Shown here in pieces: positions 1 through 9,620 of a DNA stretch of 64,000 nt; position 1 is the stretch's first letter, and each line of letters begins with the position of its first letter. The DNA is from Candidatus Alistipes merdigallinarum (lineage in GTDB: Bacteria > Bacteroidota > Bacteroidia > Bacteroidales > Rikenellaceae): assembly GCA_019119305.1 (NCBI GenBank), contig DWXH01000024.1, positions 46,519 through 110,518 on the forward strand, in the 5' to 3' direction. The translations under genes were made by a program, and so were the position numbers. The notes beneath the pieces were generated by a model. It searched no databases. It was not told where the DNA came from and saw only the letters and a list, made by a program, of their open reading frames with translations.

Positions 1-335
1 AGATCGACAAGGTAGTAGCCGATACGATGGTCGGCGGTGCAACGCTCACGAAACTGCTCGGCACGTCGGCATGGTATGCTCCCGGCGCCGCAGGAGCTTA
101 TGTCGTTGAATCGATCATCCGCGATCAGAAAAAAGTCGTACCTTGCTGCGCATACCTCGAAGGCGAATACGGTCAGAACGACATCTGCATCGGAGTGCCC
201 GTCGTACTCGGCAAGAACGGTGTTGAGAAAGTGATCGAGCTCAATCTGAACGACGAGGAAAAAGCCCTCTTCGCGAAGAGCGCAGAAGCCGTTCGCAAAA
301 CCAACTCCGTGCTGAAAGAGATCAACGCATTGTAG
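1..335 (+). CDS. mdh: Malate dehydrogenase, C-terminal part (5' truncated by window)
   Basis: Frame open from window start (IDKVVADTMVGGATLTKLLGTSAWYAPGAAGAYVVESIIRD...); resembles C-terminal NAD-malate dehydrogenase. Confidence 0.85.
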   Translation, partial: IDKVVADTMVGGATLTKLLGTSAWYAPGAAGAYVVESIIRDQKKVVPCCAYLEGEYGQNDICIGVPVVLGKNGVEKVIELNLNDEEKALFAKSAEAVRKTNSVLKEINAL

Positions 336-361
336 TTCAAAAGAGACTTCAAATCACAAAT

Positions 362-395
362 AAAAGGACACTTTCCCGGTGTCCTTTTATTTTTC
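362..395 (+). terminator. Rho-independent terminator after mdh
   Basis: AAAAGGACAC(362-371)/GTGTCCTTTT(379-388) perfect 10-bp stem followed by T-rich tract. Confidence 0.8.
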
Positions 396-450
396 ATCAT
401 ACAGATAAATATACTCCGGTTCGATACTCGGAATCTCGATCAAAAAAATT

Positions 451-458
451 ATTTTTGT
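451..458 (+). promoter_or_regulatory. Bacteroidetes -7 box (TATTTTTG) upstream of ftsL/dcw
   Basis: Matches TAnnTTTG; clear -33 TTTG not seen. Confidence 0.5.
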
Positions 459-464
459 AACCAA

Positions 465-899
465 ATGCACACGGATATGATCGAACCTGAAAATATACGA
501 GATCAGAGGTCGGCTGAAGAGTCATCTGCACCTTCTCTGAGAGAAGAAACAACATCAGAAGAAGCCGCCGTCAAAGAGCCCTCCCGATTCGAACGCTACG
601 TCAAGCAAATCCTATCGGGAAGCATTCTGACTAACGCAGAGGTACAAAAGCATTATCCCTACATCCTCTTCATGGTTCTGTTGGCTTTTCTTTACATTGC
701 CAACGGATTCCACATGCAAAAACTCCACCGGCAACACGACCGGCTGACGGCACAGGTCAAGGAACTGCGGGCCCGTTCGTTAACTCTTTCATCCCAGCGG
801 ATGATCGCCACACGACAGAGTGAGATCATCCGTGCAGTCGAAGAACGCGGCATTCCCCTCGAAGAGCTGTTGGCCCCTCCCAAAATAATCGATAAGTAG
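465..899 (+). CDS. ftsL: FtsL-like small bitopic division protein
   Basis: One TM segment (YILFMVLLAFLYIANGF) followed by coiled-coil-like region; directly upstream of ftsI. Confidence 0.7.
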   Translation: MHTDMIEPENIRDQRSAEESSAPSLREETTSEEAAVKEPSRFERYVKQILSGSILTNAEVQKHYPYILFMVLLAFLYIANGFHMQKLHRQHDRLTAQVKELRARSLTLSSQRMIATRQSEIIRAVEERGIPLEELLAPPKIIDK

Positions 900-903
900 C
901 GAC

Positions 904-3090
904 ATGGAAAAGGGTAAAACCGATATCAAAAAGGGGATTTTGGTTCGTGTACAGGTACTCTACATCCTGTTTTTCACGATAGGCCTGTTAATCACCGGGA
1001 AAATAATCTACCTGCAATACGGGCCAAAAGGAGAAGCCCTCCGCAGCAAAGGAGCCACAATCACCTACGAACGGGTCGCCATCGAAGCCGATCGGGGTGA
1101 TATTTTGGCGTGCGACGGCCGTATTTTAGCTACATCAGTCCCTGAGTACGAGATCCGGATGGATTTTGCAGCCAACGGATTGTCCGATTCGGTCTTTCTG
1201 CATGATGTCGACTCTCTGGCTTGGTATCTGGCTGACTTTTTCGGAGACAAATCCAAAGCCGCCTACAAAGCCAAACTGCTCAACGCCTTTAAAAACAAAC
1301 AGAAAAACCGGTATGTACTGATCTCTCCCCGCAGGATTAACCACCTGGAGATAAAAACGATACGTCAATTTCCCATCTTCCGGCTGGGACAGAACAAGGG
1401 AGGTCTGATCCTCAAACAGACCAACCGCCGTCTGTTGCCTCATGGTTCGATGGCCAAACGGACTATCGGGATGGTCAATCTTTCGGGGACAAAAGTAGGT
1501 ATCGAGGGAGCCTTCGACACGATATTAAAAGGTATCGACGGGAATGAACTCCGACAACGGATATCGGGTTCGTTCTGGATCCCCGTACCGGACGAAATGA
1601 ACGTGGATCCGGTAGACGGTATCGATGTAGTCAGTACGATCGATGTCGATGTCCAGGACGTTGCCGAACGGGCCTTGCGGGAACAGCTCGAAAATATGCA
1701 GGCCGATTGGGGCACCGCTATTCTGATGGAGGTCTCCACCGGAGAGATTCGGGCCATGACCAACCTGACCCGCAAAGGCGAAGGTAACATCGTCGAAGAT
1801 TACAATTACGCCATCGGCATGAACATGGAACCCGGTTCGACTCAAAAACTGGCCTCGCTGATCACCCTGCTCGATGATGCGGGAGCTTCGATGGATGAGA
1901 AATTCGATACCGGAAACGGCCGGGCCGTAATCGGAAAAACCGTCGTCTCCGACACGCACGGATATGGAGAACTGACCCTCAAAGGAGTTTTCGAAAAGTC
2001 GTCCAACATCGGTTTTGCCAAAGCCGTCAACAAATACTATAAGGACAAACCGGAGAAATTCGTCGAACACCTCTATAAAATGGGGCTTAACCAACACATG
2101 GGTCTACAAATCGCGGGTGAACAGGATCCCGTAATCCGGAAACCGGGCGATCGCTGGTGGGACGGTACGACATTGACCAACATGGCCTATGGTTATGCCC
2201 TGTTGGTTACACCGCTCAAAACACTGACCTTTTACAACGCCGTAGCCAACAACGGGAAGATGGTCTGTCCGCTCTTTGTCAAGGAGCTGCGACAATACGG
2301 ACAAACGCTCCGTTCGTTCCGGGCACGGGTTATGGTCCCGTCCATCGCTTCGGAGGAGACATTGAAACAGGTCCGAGAAGCGATGCGCGGCGTCGTTGAG
2401 GAGGGGACCGGACGACTGCTGAAAAACCCGTATTATAAAGTGGGCGGAAAAACCGGAACCGCCCAGATCTCGGTAAACGGCCGATACACGGATCGTAACG
2501 GAGGACGGCATTATTTGGCGACGATCGTCGGATACTTTCCCGAAGACAACCCGAAATACAGCTGTCTGGTCGCTATCAAAACCTACAATGCTCCGGGGCA
2601 TCGCCGGTTCTACTACGGAGCCTCTCTCTCGGGGCCGGTATTCCGTGCCATCGCCGACCGTGTTTACGCAAAAAATACCTCTTGGCAAAATCCGATTTCG
2701 GAACGAATGGAAAAGACAGATGAGAAACCAGATCTAAAGGCAGGACGTGCCGACGAAATGAGGGAGATCGCCTACCGGTTCGATCTGCACAATGATACGT
2801 TCCACGGGAGAAATTCATGGTACAGTGTTCAGGCTGTCGACTCGACGGGTATAATCTATTCGGAATACGACCGGGCATCGAACGAAATGCCTTCGGTGAT
2901 AGGCATGGGATTGAAAGAGGCCATTTATCTGCTGGAAAGCAAAGGTTTGACCGTCGCTTTTTCCGGACGGGGATGGGTCGAATCGCAATCGATCCCGGCA
3001 GGCACAAAGATCGGAAGAGGTATGACGATCATCTTGAGATTGGGGTGTTCCCCGATCGATCGCAACCCTTCGTTACGTCGTGAGGATTGA
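904..3090 (+). CDS. ftsI: Penicillin-binding protein / FtsI transpeptidase with C-terminal PASTA domain
   Basis: N-terminal TM, PBP dimer domain, STQK (SxxK), SSN, KTGTAQ; PASTA-like MPSVIGMGLKEAIYLLESKGL at C-terminus. Confidence 0.92.
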   Translation: MEKGKTDIKKGILVRVQVLYILFFTIGLLITGKIIYLQYGPKGEALRSKGATITYERVAIEADRGDILACDGRILATSVPEYEIRMDFAANGLSDSVFLHDVDSLAWYLADFFGDKSKAAYKAKLLNAFKNKQKNRYVLISPRRINHLEIKTIRQFPIFRLGQNKGGLILKQTNRRLLPHGSMAKRTIGMVNLSGTKVGIEGAFDTILKGIDGNELRQRISGSFWIPVPDEMNVDPVDGIDVVSTIDVDVQDVAERALREQLENMQADWGTAILMEVSTGEIRAMTNLTRKGEGNIVEDYNYAIGMNMEPGSTQKLASLITLLDDAGASMDEKFDTGNGRAVIGKTVVSDTHGYGELTLKGVFEKSSNIGFAKAVNKYYKDKPEKFVEHLYKMGLNQHMGLQIAGEQDPVIRKPGDRWWDGTTLTNMAYGYALLVTPLKTLTFYNAVANNGKMVCPLFVKELRQYGQTLRSFRARVMVPSIASEETLKQVREAMRGVVEEGTGRLLKNPYYKVGGKTGTAQISVNGRYTDRNGGRHYLATIVGYFPEDNPKYSCLVAIKTYNAPGHRRFYYGASLSGPVFRAIADRVYAKNTSWQNPISERMEKTDEKPDLKAGRADEMREIAYRFDLHNDTFHGRNSWYSVQAVDSTGIIYSEYDRASNEMPSVIGMGLKEAIYLLESKGLTVAFSGRGWVESQSIPAGTKIGRGMTIILRLGCSPIDRNPSLRRED

Positions 3091-3190
3091 TCCGTTATTT
3101 CAACCGGGAAGGCCTTGTATCAAGAGAAAAAAACCTCATCCCCTTCACATAAATCGGGGAAACGATTACGTGCCGAAACATAAAAATTCC

Positions 3191-3198
3191 TATTTTTG
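3191..3198 (+). promoter_or_regulatory. -7 box TATTTTTG upstream of PHP-domain gene
   Basis: TAnnTTTG match that overlaps the TTG start used in the ORF track. Confidence 0.45.
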
Positions 3199-3216
3199 TC
3201 TAAAATATCAGACTCG

Positions 3217-4455
3217 GTGATCACGTTCGGAAAATACCTTCTTCTGCTCCTTCTCGGGTTGCTTTTGTTGTGCGTCATCAGTTACCTGTCGGTCCCCGTA
3301 TATAGGTTCTCGCCCGGAGCTCCCTTTACAGGTGACTGCATCTACAACCCCTACGCACAGACCGACTCCGCCTCATGGCGTAAGGCCAACTTCCATTGTC
3401 ACCAAAAGGAAAAGCCCCAATGCAACTATACGGTTGACCAGATGTTGGAGACCTACTACCGCAACGGTTACGACATTGCCAGCATCTCTGACCATCAATG
3501 CCTCAACTACGAACGGTCGGACCGTCCGGGCTTTATCCCCACATACGAACACGGATACGGAGTCAACGGATACCATCAGTTAGTAATGGGCGCAGAAAAG
3601 GTCTCCTGGCGCGAATTTCCGCTGATGATCACCCAATCGCAAATGCAATATATGCTCGCATGGCTCCGACCGCAAAGCAAGGCGCTCGTCCTGAACCATC
3701 CCGGAAAGACAAAATTGATCGATCTTTCGATTTACGGCTGGTTGCGCGGGTACGACCTGCTGGAGATCAACCCCGAACAGGGGAGGCAACGCTCCGATCA
3801 GTATTGGGACACGGCACTTTCGGCCGGAATCTACTCCACCCTGATCGGTGACGACGATGCCCACAGCATAACGAACCGAGAGTCGTGGTTCCAACGCTGT
3901 TTTACAATGGTCAATACACCGACGTTAGACCCCGACGATATTATTGCATCGCTGAAACGTGGAGCGGCATACGCAGTAGTCGTTCCGCACACACTAAACC
4001 GCCGGGACAATCCTCACGCCGATCTTCCTCGGATGGAATCCATCTCGTTCGAACGGGACACCATCCGGATTCAGACAGACCGCCCCGCAACCCTCCGTTT
4101 CATCGGACAACACGGAACATTGCTCCATGAATCTTTCGGAACCGAAGGTCAATACCGATTCACCGAACAGGACACCTACGTACGGGGCGAAGCCCGTTTC
4201 GAGAACGGTGTAATCCTCTACTTCAACCCCTTCGTCAGAACTGCTGACGGAACCCGTCCGGAAAATATCTTCACTCCGGTAATCGACTATCCTTTAACGA
4301 TTCTCAGTCATATACTCTGGTTGATCGTAGGATTCGCTCTCGCTGCGGTTATGTTTCGTGTGGCCGGAGTCTCTGGGAAGCGGCTCTTCTACCGCTGGCA
4401 TCCCCGAGTCGCTCCTCATCCGAAACCGAAATCCGATACCGACCAATTACCATAA
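3217..4455 (+). CDS. Membrane-anchored PHP-domain (putative metal-dependent phosphoesterase) protein
   Basis: N- and C-terminal TM segments flank PHP-like motifs NFHCH, SISDHQ, LNHPGK, GDDDAH; ORF track start is TTG at 3196, in-frame GTG at 3217 preferred. Confidence 0.65.
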   Translation: MITFGKYLLLLLLGLLLLCVISYLSVPVYRFSPGAPFTGDCIYNPYAQTDSASWRKANFHCHQKEKPQCNYTVDQMLETYYRNGYDIASISDHQCLNYERSDRPGFIPTYEHGYGVNGYHQLVMGAEKVSWREFPLMITQSQMQYMLAWLRPQSKALVLNHPGKTKLIDLSIYGWLRGYDLLEINPEQGRQRSDQYWDTALSAGIYSTLIGDDDAHSITNRESWFQRCFTMVNTPTLDPDDIIASLKRGAAYAVVVPHTLNRRDNPHADLPRMESISFERDTIRIQTDRPATLRFIGQHGTLLHESFGTEGQYRFTEQDTYVRGEARFENGVILYFNPFVRTADGTRPENIFTPVIDYPLTILSHILWLIVGFALAAVMFRVAGVSGKRLFYRWHPRVAPHPKPKSDTDQLP

Positions 4456-4470
4456 TACCTGTTACACCGT

Positions 4471-6714
4471 ATGAATCATCTGGATCCCATAATTTCCGAT
4501 TTGGCCTTAATTCTCGCCGTTGCGGGAATCACCACCCTTCTGTTCAAATGGTTGAAGCAACCGGTCGTACTGGGATACATCGTGGCCGGATTTCTTTGCA
4601 GCGGCAATTTCCTGCTCGAAGGTGTATCCAATATGGACAATGTCGACCTGTGGGCCGAAATCGGTATCATCTTCCTGCTCTTCTCGTTAGGCCTCGAATT
4701 CAGTTTCAAGAAGCTGATGAACGTCGGCGGTCCCTCATTGGTCACCGCATTGGTTATCATCATCGGTATGATGTGTACCGGATTTATGGCAGGCCGACTG
4801 CTCGGATGGTCCTCGACAGACAGTATATTTCTGGGCGGAATGCTCTCCATGTCCTCTACGACAATCATCATCAAGGCATTCGATGATCTGGGATTGAGAA
4901 ATCAGAAATTCACATCGTTGGTTTTCGGCGTACTGATCGTGGAGGACCTTTTTGCTGTAGTCTTGATGGTGATGCTCTCCACCCTATTCATGCAACGAGT
5001 CGTCGAACACGGCATTATCGCCAAACAACTCTTCAAACTGATCTTCTTTTTGGTCCTTTGGTTCATCGTCGGCATCTACCTGATTCCCACGTTCCTGAAA
5101 AAAGTCAAAAAATACCTTAATTCCGAAACCCTGCTGGTTATTTCGCTCGGACTCTGCTTGACCATGGTCGTACTGGCTTCATACGCCGGATTCTCCGCAG
5201 CTCTCGGTGCTTTCGTCATGGGGTCCATTCTTGCAGGAACCGTAGAAGCCGAAAGTATCGAAAAAATCGTCACCCCGGTCAAAGATCTTTTCGGAGCGAT
5301 ATTCTTCGTCTCGGTCGGCATGCTCGTCGAACCCTCGTTGTTGGTCCAGCACATCGGTCCGGTTCTGTTTCTGACCGCAGTGGTCATCGTCGGACAGATC
5401 TTTTATGCGACATTGGGATTTCTCGTAACGGGACAAAACCTAAAAATCGCGTTACAATCCTCTTTCTCCCTCGCCCAGATCGGAGAGTTCGCTTTCATCA
5501 TCGCTTCGCTGGGTCTCACGATGGGAGTGACCAGTTCGTACCTCTACCCGATCGCAGTAGCTGTTTCGGTCATTACGACCTTCACCACTCCTTTTATCAT
5601 TCGCCTGAGCGAACCCGCATACCATAAGATCAACAAAATTCTGCCGAAATCGGTCAAACAGGTTTTAGCCCGATACAGCTCCGGCTCCCAAACCGTCAAC
5701 AACGAACGGGAATGGCTCTCGCTCCTGAAAAAATCGTTGCTGAACATATTCATTTACTCCATCATGTTGGGCGGAATCGCATGGATTTCATCTACTTATT
5801 ACGCACCCTTCATCGAGAGTCATTTCAGTGGCTTTTTGGGGAAACTGATCACGACAACCACAACGATCATCTGTATGAGCCCGTTGCTTTGGGGACTGGC
5901 CTTCCGGCATCTGAATCGAAGACTGTTCGTTCCGCTATGGAAAGATCCGAGGTTCAATCACGGACTATTGGTCTCACTCATTCTGTTGCGGATTCTCGTA
6001 GCATTGATGTTCGTATTGACCGTCGTAGCCCATCTGAGTTCCTATCGGCTCGGAAGTTTGGCTGCCATCATCGTACTGCTCCTTTTTCTCGCACTCTTCT
6101 GGAAAAAGATCAAAAAACGGTACATCAAGCTCGAAAACCAGTTTTTCTCCAATTTAAATGAAAAAGATGAGAAGGGCAATGTCATCGTGGCCGGGAACGG
6201 AAATTACCGAGCCAAATTCCTGCATATGGCCCAACTCACGGTATCGCCCGACAGCCCATGGATCGGGAAAACCTTCGGTGAGCTCGACCTCCGACTCCAC
6301 TACGGCGTCACCATCGTTTCGGTTCTGCGCGGAAGCCACAGATACAACATTCCTAAGCTCGACACGATCCTGATGCCCGGTGACCGCTTATCGGTCGTCG
6401 GAACCGATACCCACTTGCAGAACTTTGCGTCCCGTATCGAGGTCCCGATCGGCACGGTCGATCATGAAGATGTGATGATGTACAAGTTCTCGGTCAGCCA
6501 GCAATCGATCCTGATCGACATGACGATCGATCAATTCAACATGATGTGTCGCGGTGCCTGCACCATCATCGGTATCGAACGCAGCGACGGTTCTTTCATC
6601 GAGCCGTTGGATCTGGTCCGTTTCAAACCTTACGACATGGTCTGGATTGCCGGCGATAAAGAGATGATCGAACGGGTGTTGATCGGAAATAAAACTCTTA
6701 AACCGAAAAAATAA
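4471..6714 (+). CDS. Kef/CPA2-type monovalent cation:proton antiporter with TrkA-C-like domains
   Basis: Multiple TM segments, LFSLGLEFSFKKL motif, SxxQIGEFAFI; C-terminal SPWIGKTFGELDLR...PGDRLSVVGT RCK_C-like repeat. Confidence 0.87.
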   Translation: MNHLDPIISDLALILAVAGITTLLFKWLKQPVVLGYIVAGFLCSGNFLLEGVSNMDNVDLWAEIGIIFLLFSLGLEFSFKKLMNVGGPSLVTALVIIIGMMCTGFMAGRLLGWSSTDSIFLGGMLSMSSTTIIIKAFDDLGLRNQKFTSLVFGVLIVEDLFAVVLMVMLSTLFMQRVVEHGIIAKQLFKLIFFLVLWFIVGIYLIPTFLKKVKKYLNSETLLVISLGLCLTMVVLASYAGFSAALGAFVMGSILAGTVEAESIEKIVTPVKDLFGAIFFVSVGMLVEPSLLVQHIGPVLFLTAVVIVGQIFYATLGFLVTGQNLKIALQSSFSLAQIGEFAFIIASLGLTMGVTSSYLYPIAVAVSVITTFTTPFIIRLSEPAYHKINKILPKSVKQVLARYSSGSQTVNNEREWLSLLKKSLLNIFIYSIMLGGIAWISSTYYAPFIESHFSGFLGKLITTTTTIICMSPLLWGLAFRHLNRRLFVPLWKDPRFNHGLLVSLILLRILVALMFVLTVVAHLSSYRLGSLAAIIVLLLFLALFWKKIKKRYIKLENQFFSNLNEKDEKGNVIVAGNGNYRAKFLHMAQLTVSPDSPWIGKTFGELDLRLHYGVTIVSVLRGSHRYNIPKLDTILMPGDRLSVVGTDTHLQNFASRIEVPIGTVDHEDVMMYKFSVSQQSILIDMTIDQFNMMCRGACTIIGIERSDGSFIEPLDLVRFKPYDMVWIAGDKEMIERVLIGNKTLKPKK

Positions 6715-6857
6715 TCCGATTTCACGAACCAAATTTTCTCTGATTGACCGGACAAAATTCCTCACCCATAGAATCAAGCCCCAAAAGTGGCTTGCGATTT
6801 GTCAACAAGATGTCAAATAAAAGAGATCTTATTTTTTATTTCTCCGCTACAAAAGCG

Positions 6858-6865
6858 TATTTTTG
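6858..6865 (+). promoter_or_regulatory. -7 box TATTTTTG upstream of murE
   Basis: TAnnTTTG match 24 nt before the preferred murE ATG. Confidence 0.5.
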
Positions 6866-6888
6866 TAGCATCGGATATATCTGTACCT

Positions 6889-8337
6889 ATGATTCTGGAA
6901 GAACTTTTGAATGAGACGGAGGTGATCGAAACAAAGGGCGACCTTTCCTGTCCGATCGAAGGCCTCACGTTCGATTCGCGACAAGCGAATCCTCAAGGCA
7001 TCTTTTTCGCCGTACGGGGAACACAAACCGACGGACATCGCTTCATCGATGACGCAATCCGGCAAGGAGCCTCCGCCATCGTATGTGAGACGTGGCCCGA
7101 AATATTGCTCGAAAATGTCTGTTACATTCGTGTCGCAGACACCTCTGCGGCGATGGGACGCATCGCCGCCGCTTATTATGGCTATCCGAGCCGGCAACTG
7201 AAGTTGATCGGCATCACCGGAACAAACGGTAAAACGACCACGGCGACTCTGCTTTACGAGCTGTTCCGTCGATTGGGTTACAAAGTCGGACTGATCTCGA
7301 CCGTAACTTACTGCATCGACAGCGAACAACGGGAATCGACCCATACGACTCCGGACAGCATCCGACTGAACGAGATGATGGGCGAGATGGTCACTGCCGG
7401 CTGCGAATACTGTTTCATGGAGGTCAGTTCGCACAGTTTAGTCCAACACCGCACCGAAGGACTTTACTTTTCGGGGGCCGTATTCAGCAACATCACCCAC
7501 GACCACCTGGATTATCACCATACATTCGCCGAATATATACGAGCTAAAAAGATGCTTTTCGACGCCCTTCCGGCCGAAGCTTTCGCCCTGACGAATGCCG
7601 ACGATAAAAACGGCAAAATCATGGTACAGAACACCCGCGCCCGCGTCGAAACCTACGCTTTACAGGCATTCGCCGACTTCCGTTGCCGGATCATCGAAAT
7701 GCTGTTCGACGGCATGTTGCTCAATTTGGACGGATCGGAAGTCTGGGTCAAATTCCTGGGCCGTTTCAATGCCTACAACCTGACTGCCGTCTACGCAACC
7801 GCCCTCTCGTTAGGGGCTGAACGCGATGAAGTTTTACGGATTTTGAGCGACTTAACGCCTGTACGTGGCCGGTTCGAAACCGTCCGTTCGGAAAAAGGTA
7901 TCACAGCCATAGTCGATTATGCGCACACACCCGATGCCCTCCAGAACGTACTTCGGACCATCGCCGAAATCCGAAAGAAGGGGGAACATATCTACGTCGT
8001 TGTCGGGTGCGGAGGAAATCGGGACAGGACCAAACGCCCCGAAATGGCCAAAATCGCAGTAGATCACAGCGATATGGCCATTCTTACATCGGATAACCCA
8101 CGGTTGGAAGATCCCGAAACGATCATCGAAGAGATGAAGGCGGGGCTCGATACTTCCGACCGGTACCTGGCGATCACCGACCGGCACGAAGCGATTCGGG
8201 CAGCGGTTGCTCTTGCCCGCCCGGGCGACATCATTCTGATTGCCGGCAAGGGCCACGAAACCTACCAGGACGTAGGCGGCAAAAAGCACCATTTCGATGA
8301 TCGGGAGGAGATTACCCAAGCACTGATCGGTCATTAA
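6889..8337 (+). CDS. murE: UDP-N-acetylmuramoyl-tripeptide synthetase MurE
   Basis: GITGTNGKTTTATLL P-loop, DNPRLEDP motif (meso-DAP-type DNPR); start MILEELLNETEV preferred over upstream TTG. Confidence 0.93.
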   Translation: MILEELLNETEVIETKGDLSCPIEGLTFDSRQANPQGIFFAVRGTQTDGHRFIDDAIRQGASAIVCETWPEILLENVCYIRVADTSAAMGRIAAAYYGYPSRQLKLIGITGTNGKTTTATLLYELFRRLGYKVGLISTVTYCIDSEQRESTHTTPDSIRLNEMMGEMVTAGCEYCFMEVSSHSLVQHRTEGLYFSGAVFSNITHDHLDYHHTFAEYIRAKKMLFDALPAEAFALTNADDKNGKIMVQNTRARVETYALQAFADFRCRIIEMLFDGMLLNLDGSEVWVKFLGRFNAYNLTAVYATALSLGAERDEVLRILSDLTPVRGRFETVRSEKGITAIVDYAHTPDALQNVLRTIAEIRKKGEHIYVVVGCGGNRDRTKRPEMAKIAVDHSDMAILTSDNPRLEDPETIIEEMKAGLDTSDRYLAITDRHEAIRAAVALARPGDIILIAGKGHETYQDVGGKKHHFDDREEITQALIGH

Positions 8338-8370
8338 ACGAATAGGAAACAACGAAACAGTCGGATCAAC

Positions 8371-9618
8371 ATGTTATATCATTTAGTAAAATATCTTTCG
8401 AATCATTTCGATATTCCGGGAACGGGAATGTTTCTCTCCCTATCGTTCCGCGCCGCCATGTCGATCATCCTCGCTCTGGTCATCGGCATGATCTTCGGAC
8501 GGAAAATCATCCGGATACTGCAACGGCACCAGATCGGAGAGGAAATCCGGAATTTGGGTCTGGAGGGACAGCTGCAAAAAAGAGGTACGCCCACCATGGG
8601 AGGAATCATCATCCTGATATCGATCCTTGTCCCGATCCTGCTGTTCGGCGACCTGACCAACATCTACACGCAGTTGATGATCATCTCAACCCTGTGGCTC
8701 GGAGCCATCGGTTTTATCGACGACTACATCAAAGTATTCAAGAAGCACAAAGAGGGATTGAACGGCCGATACAAAATCGTAGGACAGGTCGGACTCGGAC
8801 TGATCGTGGGATGCGTGATGTGGCTCAATCAGGACATCGTCGTCAAAGAAAAAAGCGACAAAAACGAACCCCGCGCCCAAGTGGAATACGTAACAGAAAA
8901 TGGCACCAATAACGCCGTGTATGTTACCCCAGCTGAAAAAAGTATTACAACAACCATCCCGTTCGTCAAAGACAACGAGTTCGACTACCGATGGCTGATA
9001 CCGGGAGACAGCGATACCTCCGACCTGCTGAGCTGGTTGGTCTACATCGTAATCGCCATATTTGTCATCACCGCCGTGTCGAACGGAGCCAATCTGACCG
9101 ACGGACTCGACGGACTCTCATCGGGCATCTCGGCTACCATCGTCGTCGTCCTCGGAATTTTAGCTTACCTGTCAGGCAATATCATCTATGCCGATTACCT
9201 GAACATCATGTATATTCCGACCAGCGGTGAACTGGTCGTATTCGCTGCGGCCTTCGCCGGAGCCCTTTTCGGATTTCTGTGGTACAACTGCTATCCAGCT
9301 CAGGTATTTATGGGCGATACGGGAAGCCTGGCCATCGGCGGAATCATTGCCGTCTTCGCCCTGCTAATCCGCAAGGAACTGTTATTGCCGATCTTGTGCG
9401 GCATTTTCTTGATCGAAAGTCTTTCGGTCATCATGCAGGTGAGCTATTTCAAATACACGAAGAAAAAGTACGGTGAGGGACGACGAATTTTCCTGATGGC
9501 TCCGCTGCACCACCATTACCAGAAAAAGGGACATTTTGAATCCAAAATCGTTGTCCGGTTCTGGATCATCCAGTTGCTGCTGGCCGCCATTACACTCGTA
9601 ACGCTTAAAATCAGATAA
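8371..9618 (+). CDS. mraY: Phospho-N-acetylmuramoyl-pentapeptide-transferase MraY
   Basis: [41 protein letters not shown] motifs. Confidence 0.95.
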   Translation: MLYHLVKYLSNHFDIPGTGMFLSLSFRAAMSIILALVIGMIFGRKIIRILQRHQIGEEIRNLGLEGQLQKRGTPTMGGIIILISILVPILLFGDLTNIYTQLMIISTLWLGAIGFIDDYIKVFKKHKEGLNGRYKIVGQVGLGLIVGCVMWLNQDIVVKEKSDKNEPRAQVEYVTENGTNNAVYVTPAEKSITTTIPFVKDNEFDYRWLIPGDSDTSDLLSWLVYIVIAIFVITAVSNGANLTDGLDGLSSGISATIVVVLGILAYLSGNIIYADYLNIMYIPTSGELVVFAAAFAGALFGFLWYNCYPAQVFMGDTGSLAIGGIIAVFALLIRKELLLPILCGIFLIESLSVIMQVSYFKYTKKKYGEGRRIFLMAPLHHHYQKKGHFESKIVVRFWIIQLLLAAITLVTLKIR

Positions 9619-9620
9619 CC

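Noticed and set aside
1525-2097. Antisense ORFs inside ftsI and ftsW (e.g. 1525-2097, 11216-11890)
   Set aside because: Overlap core division genes; typical shadow ORFs.
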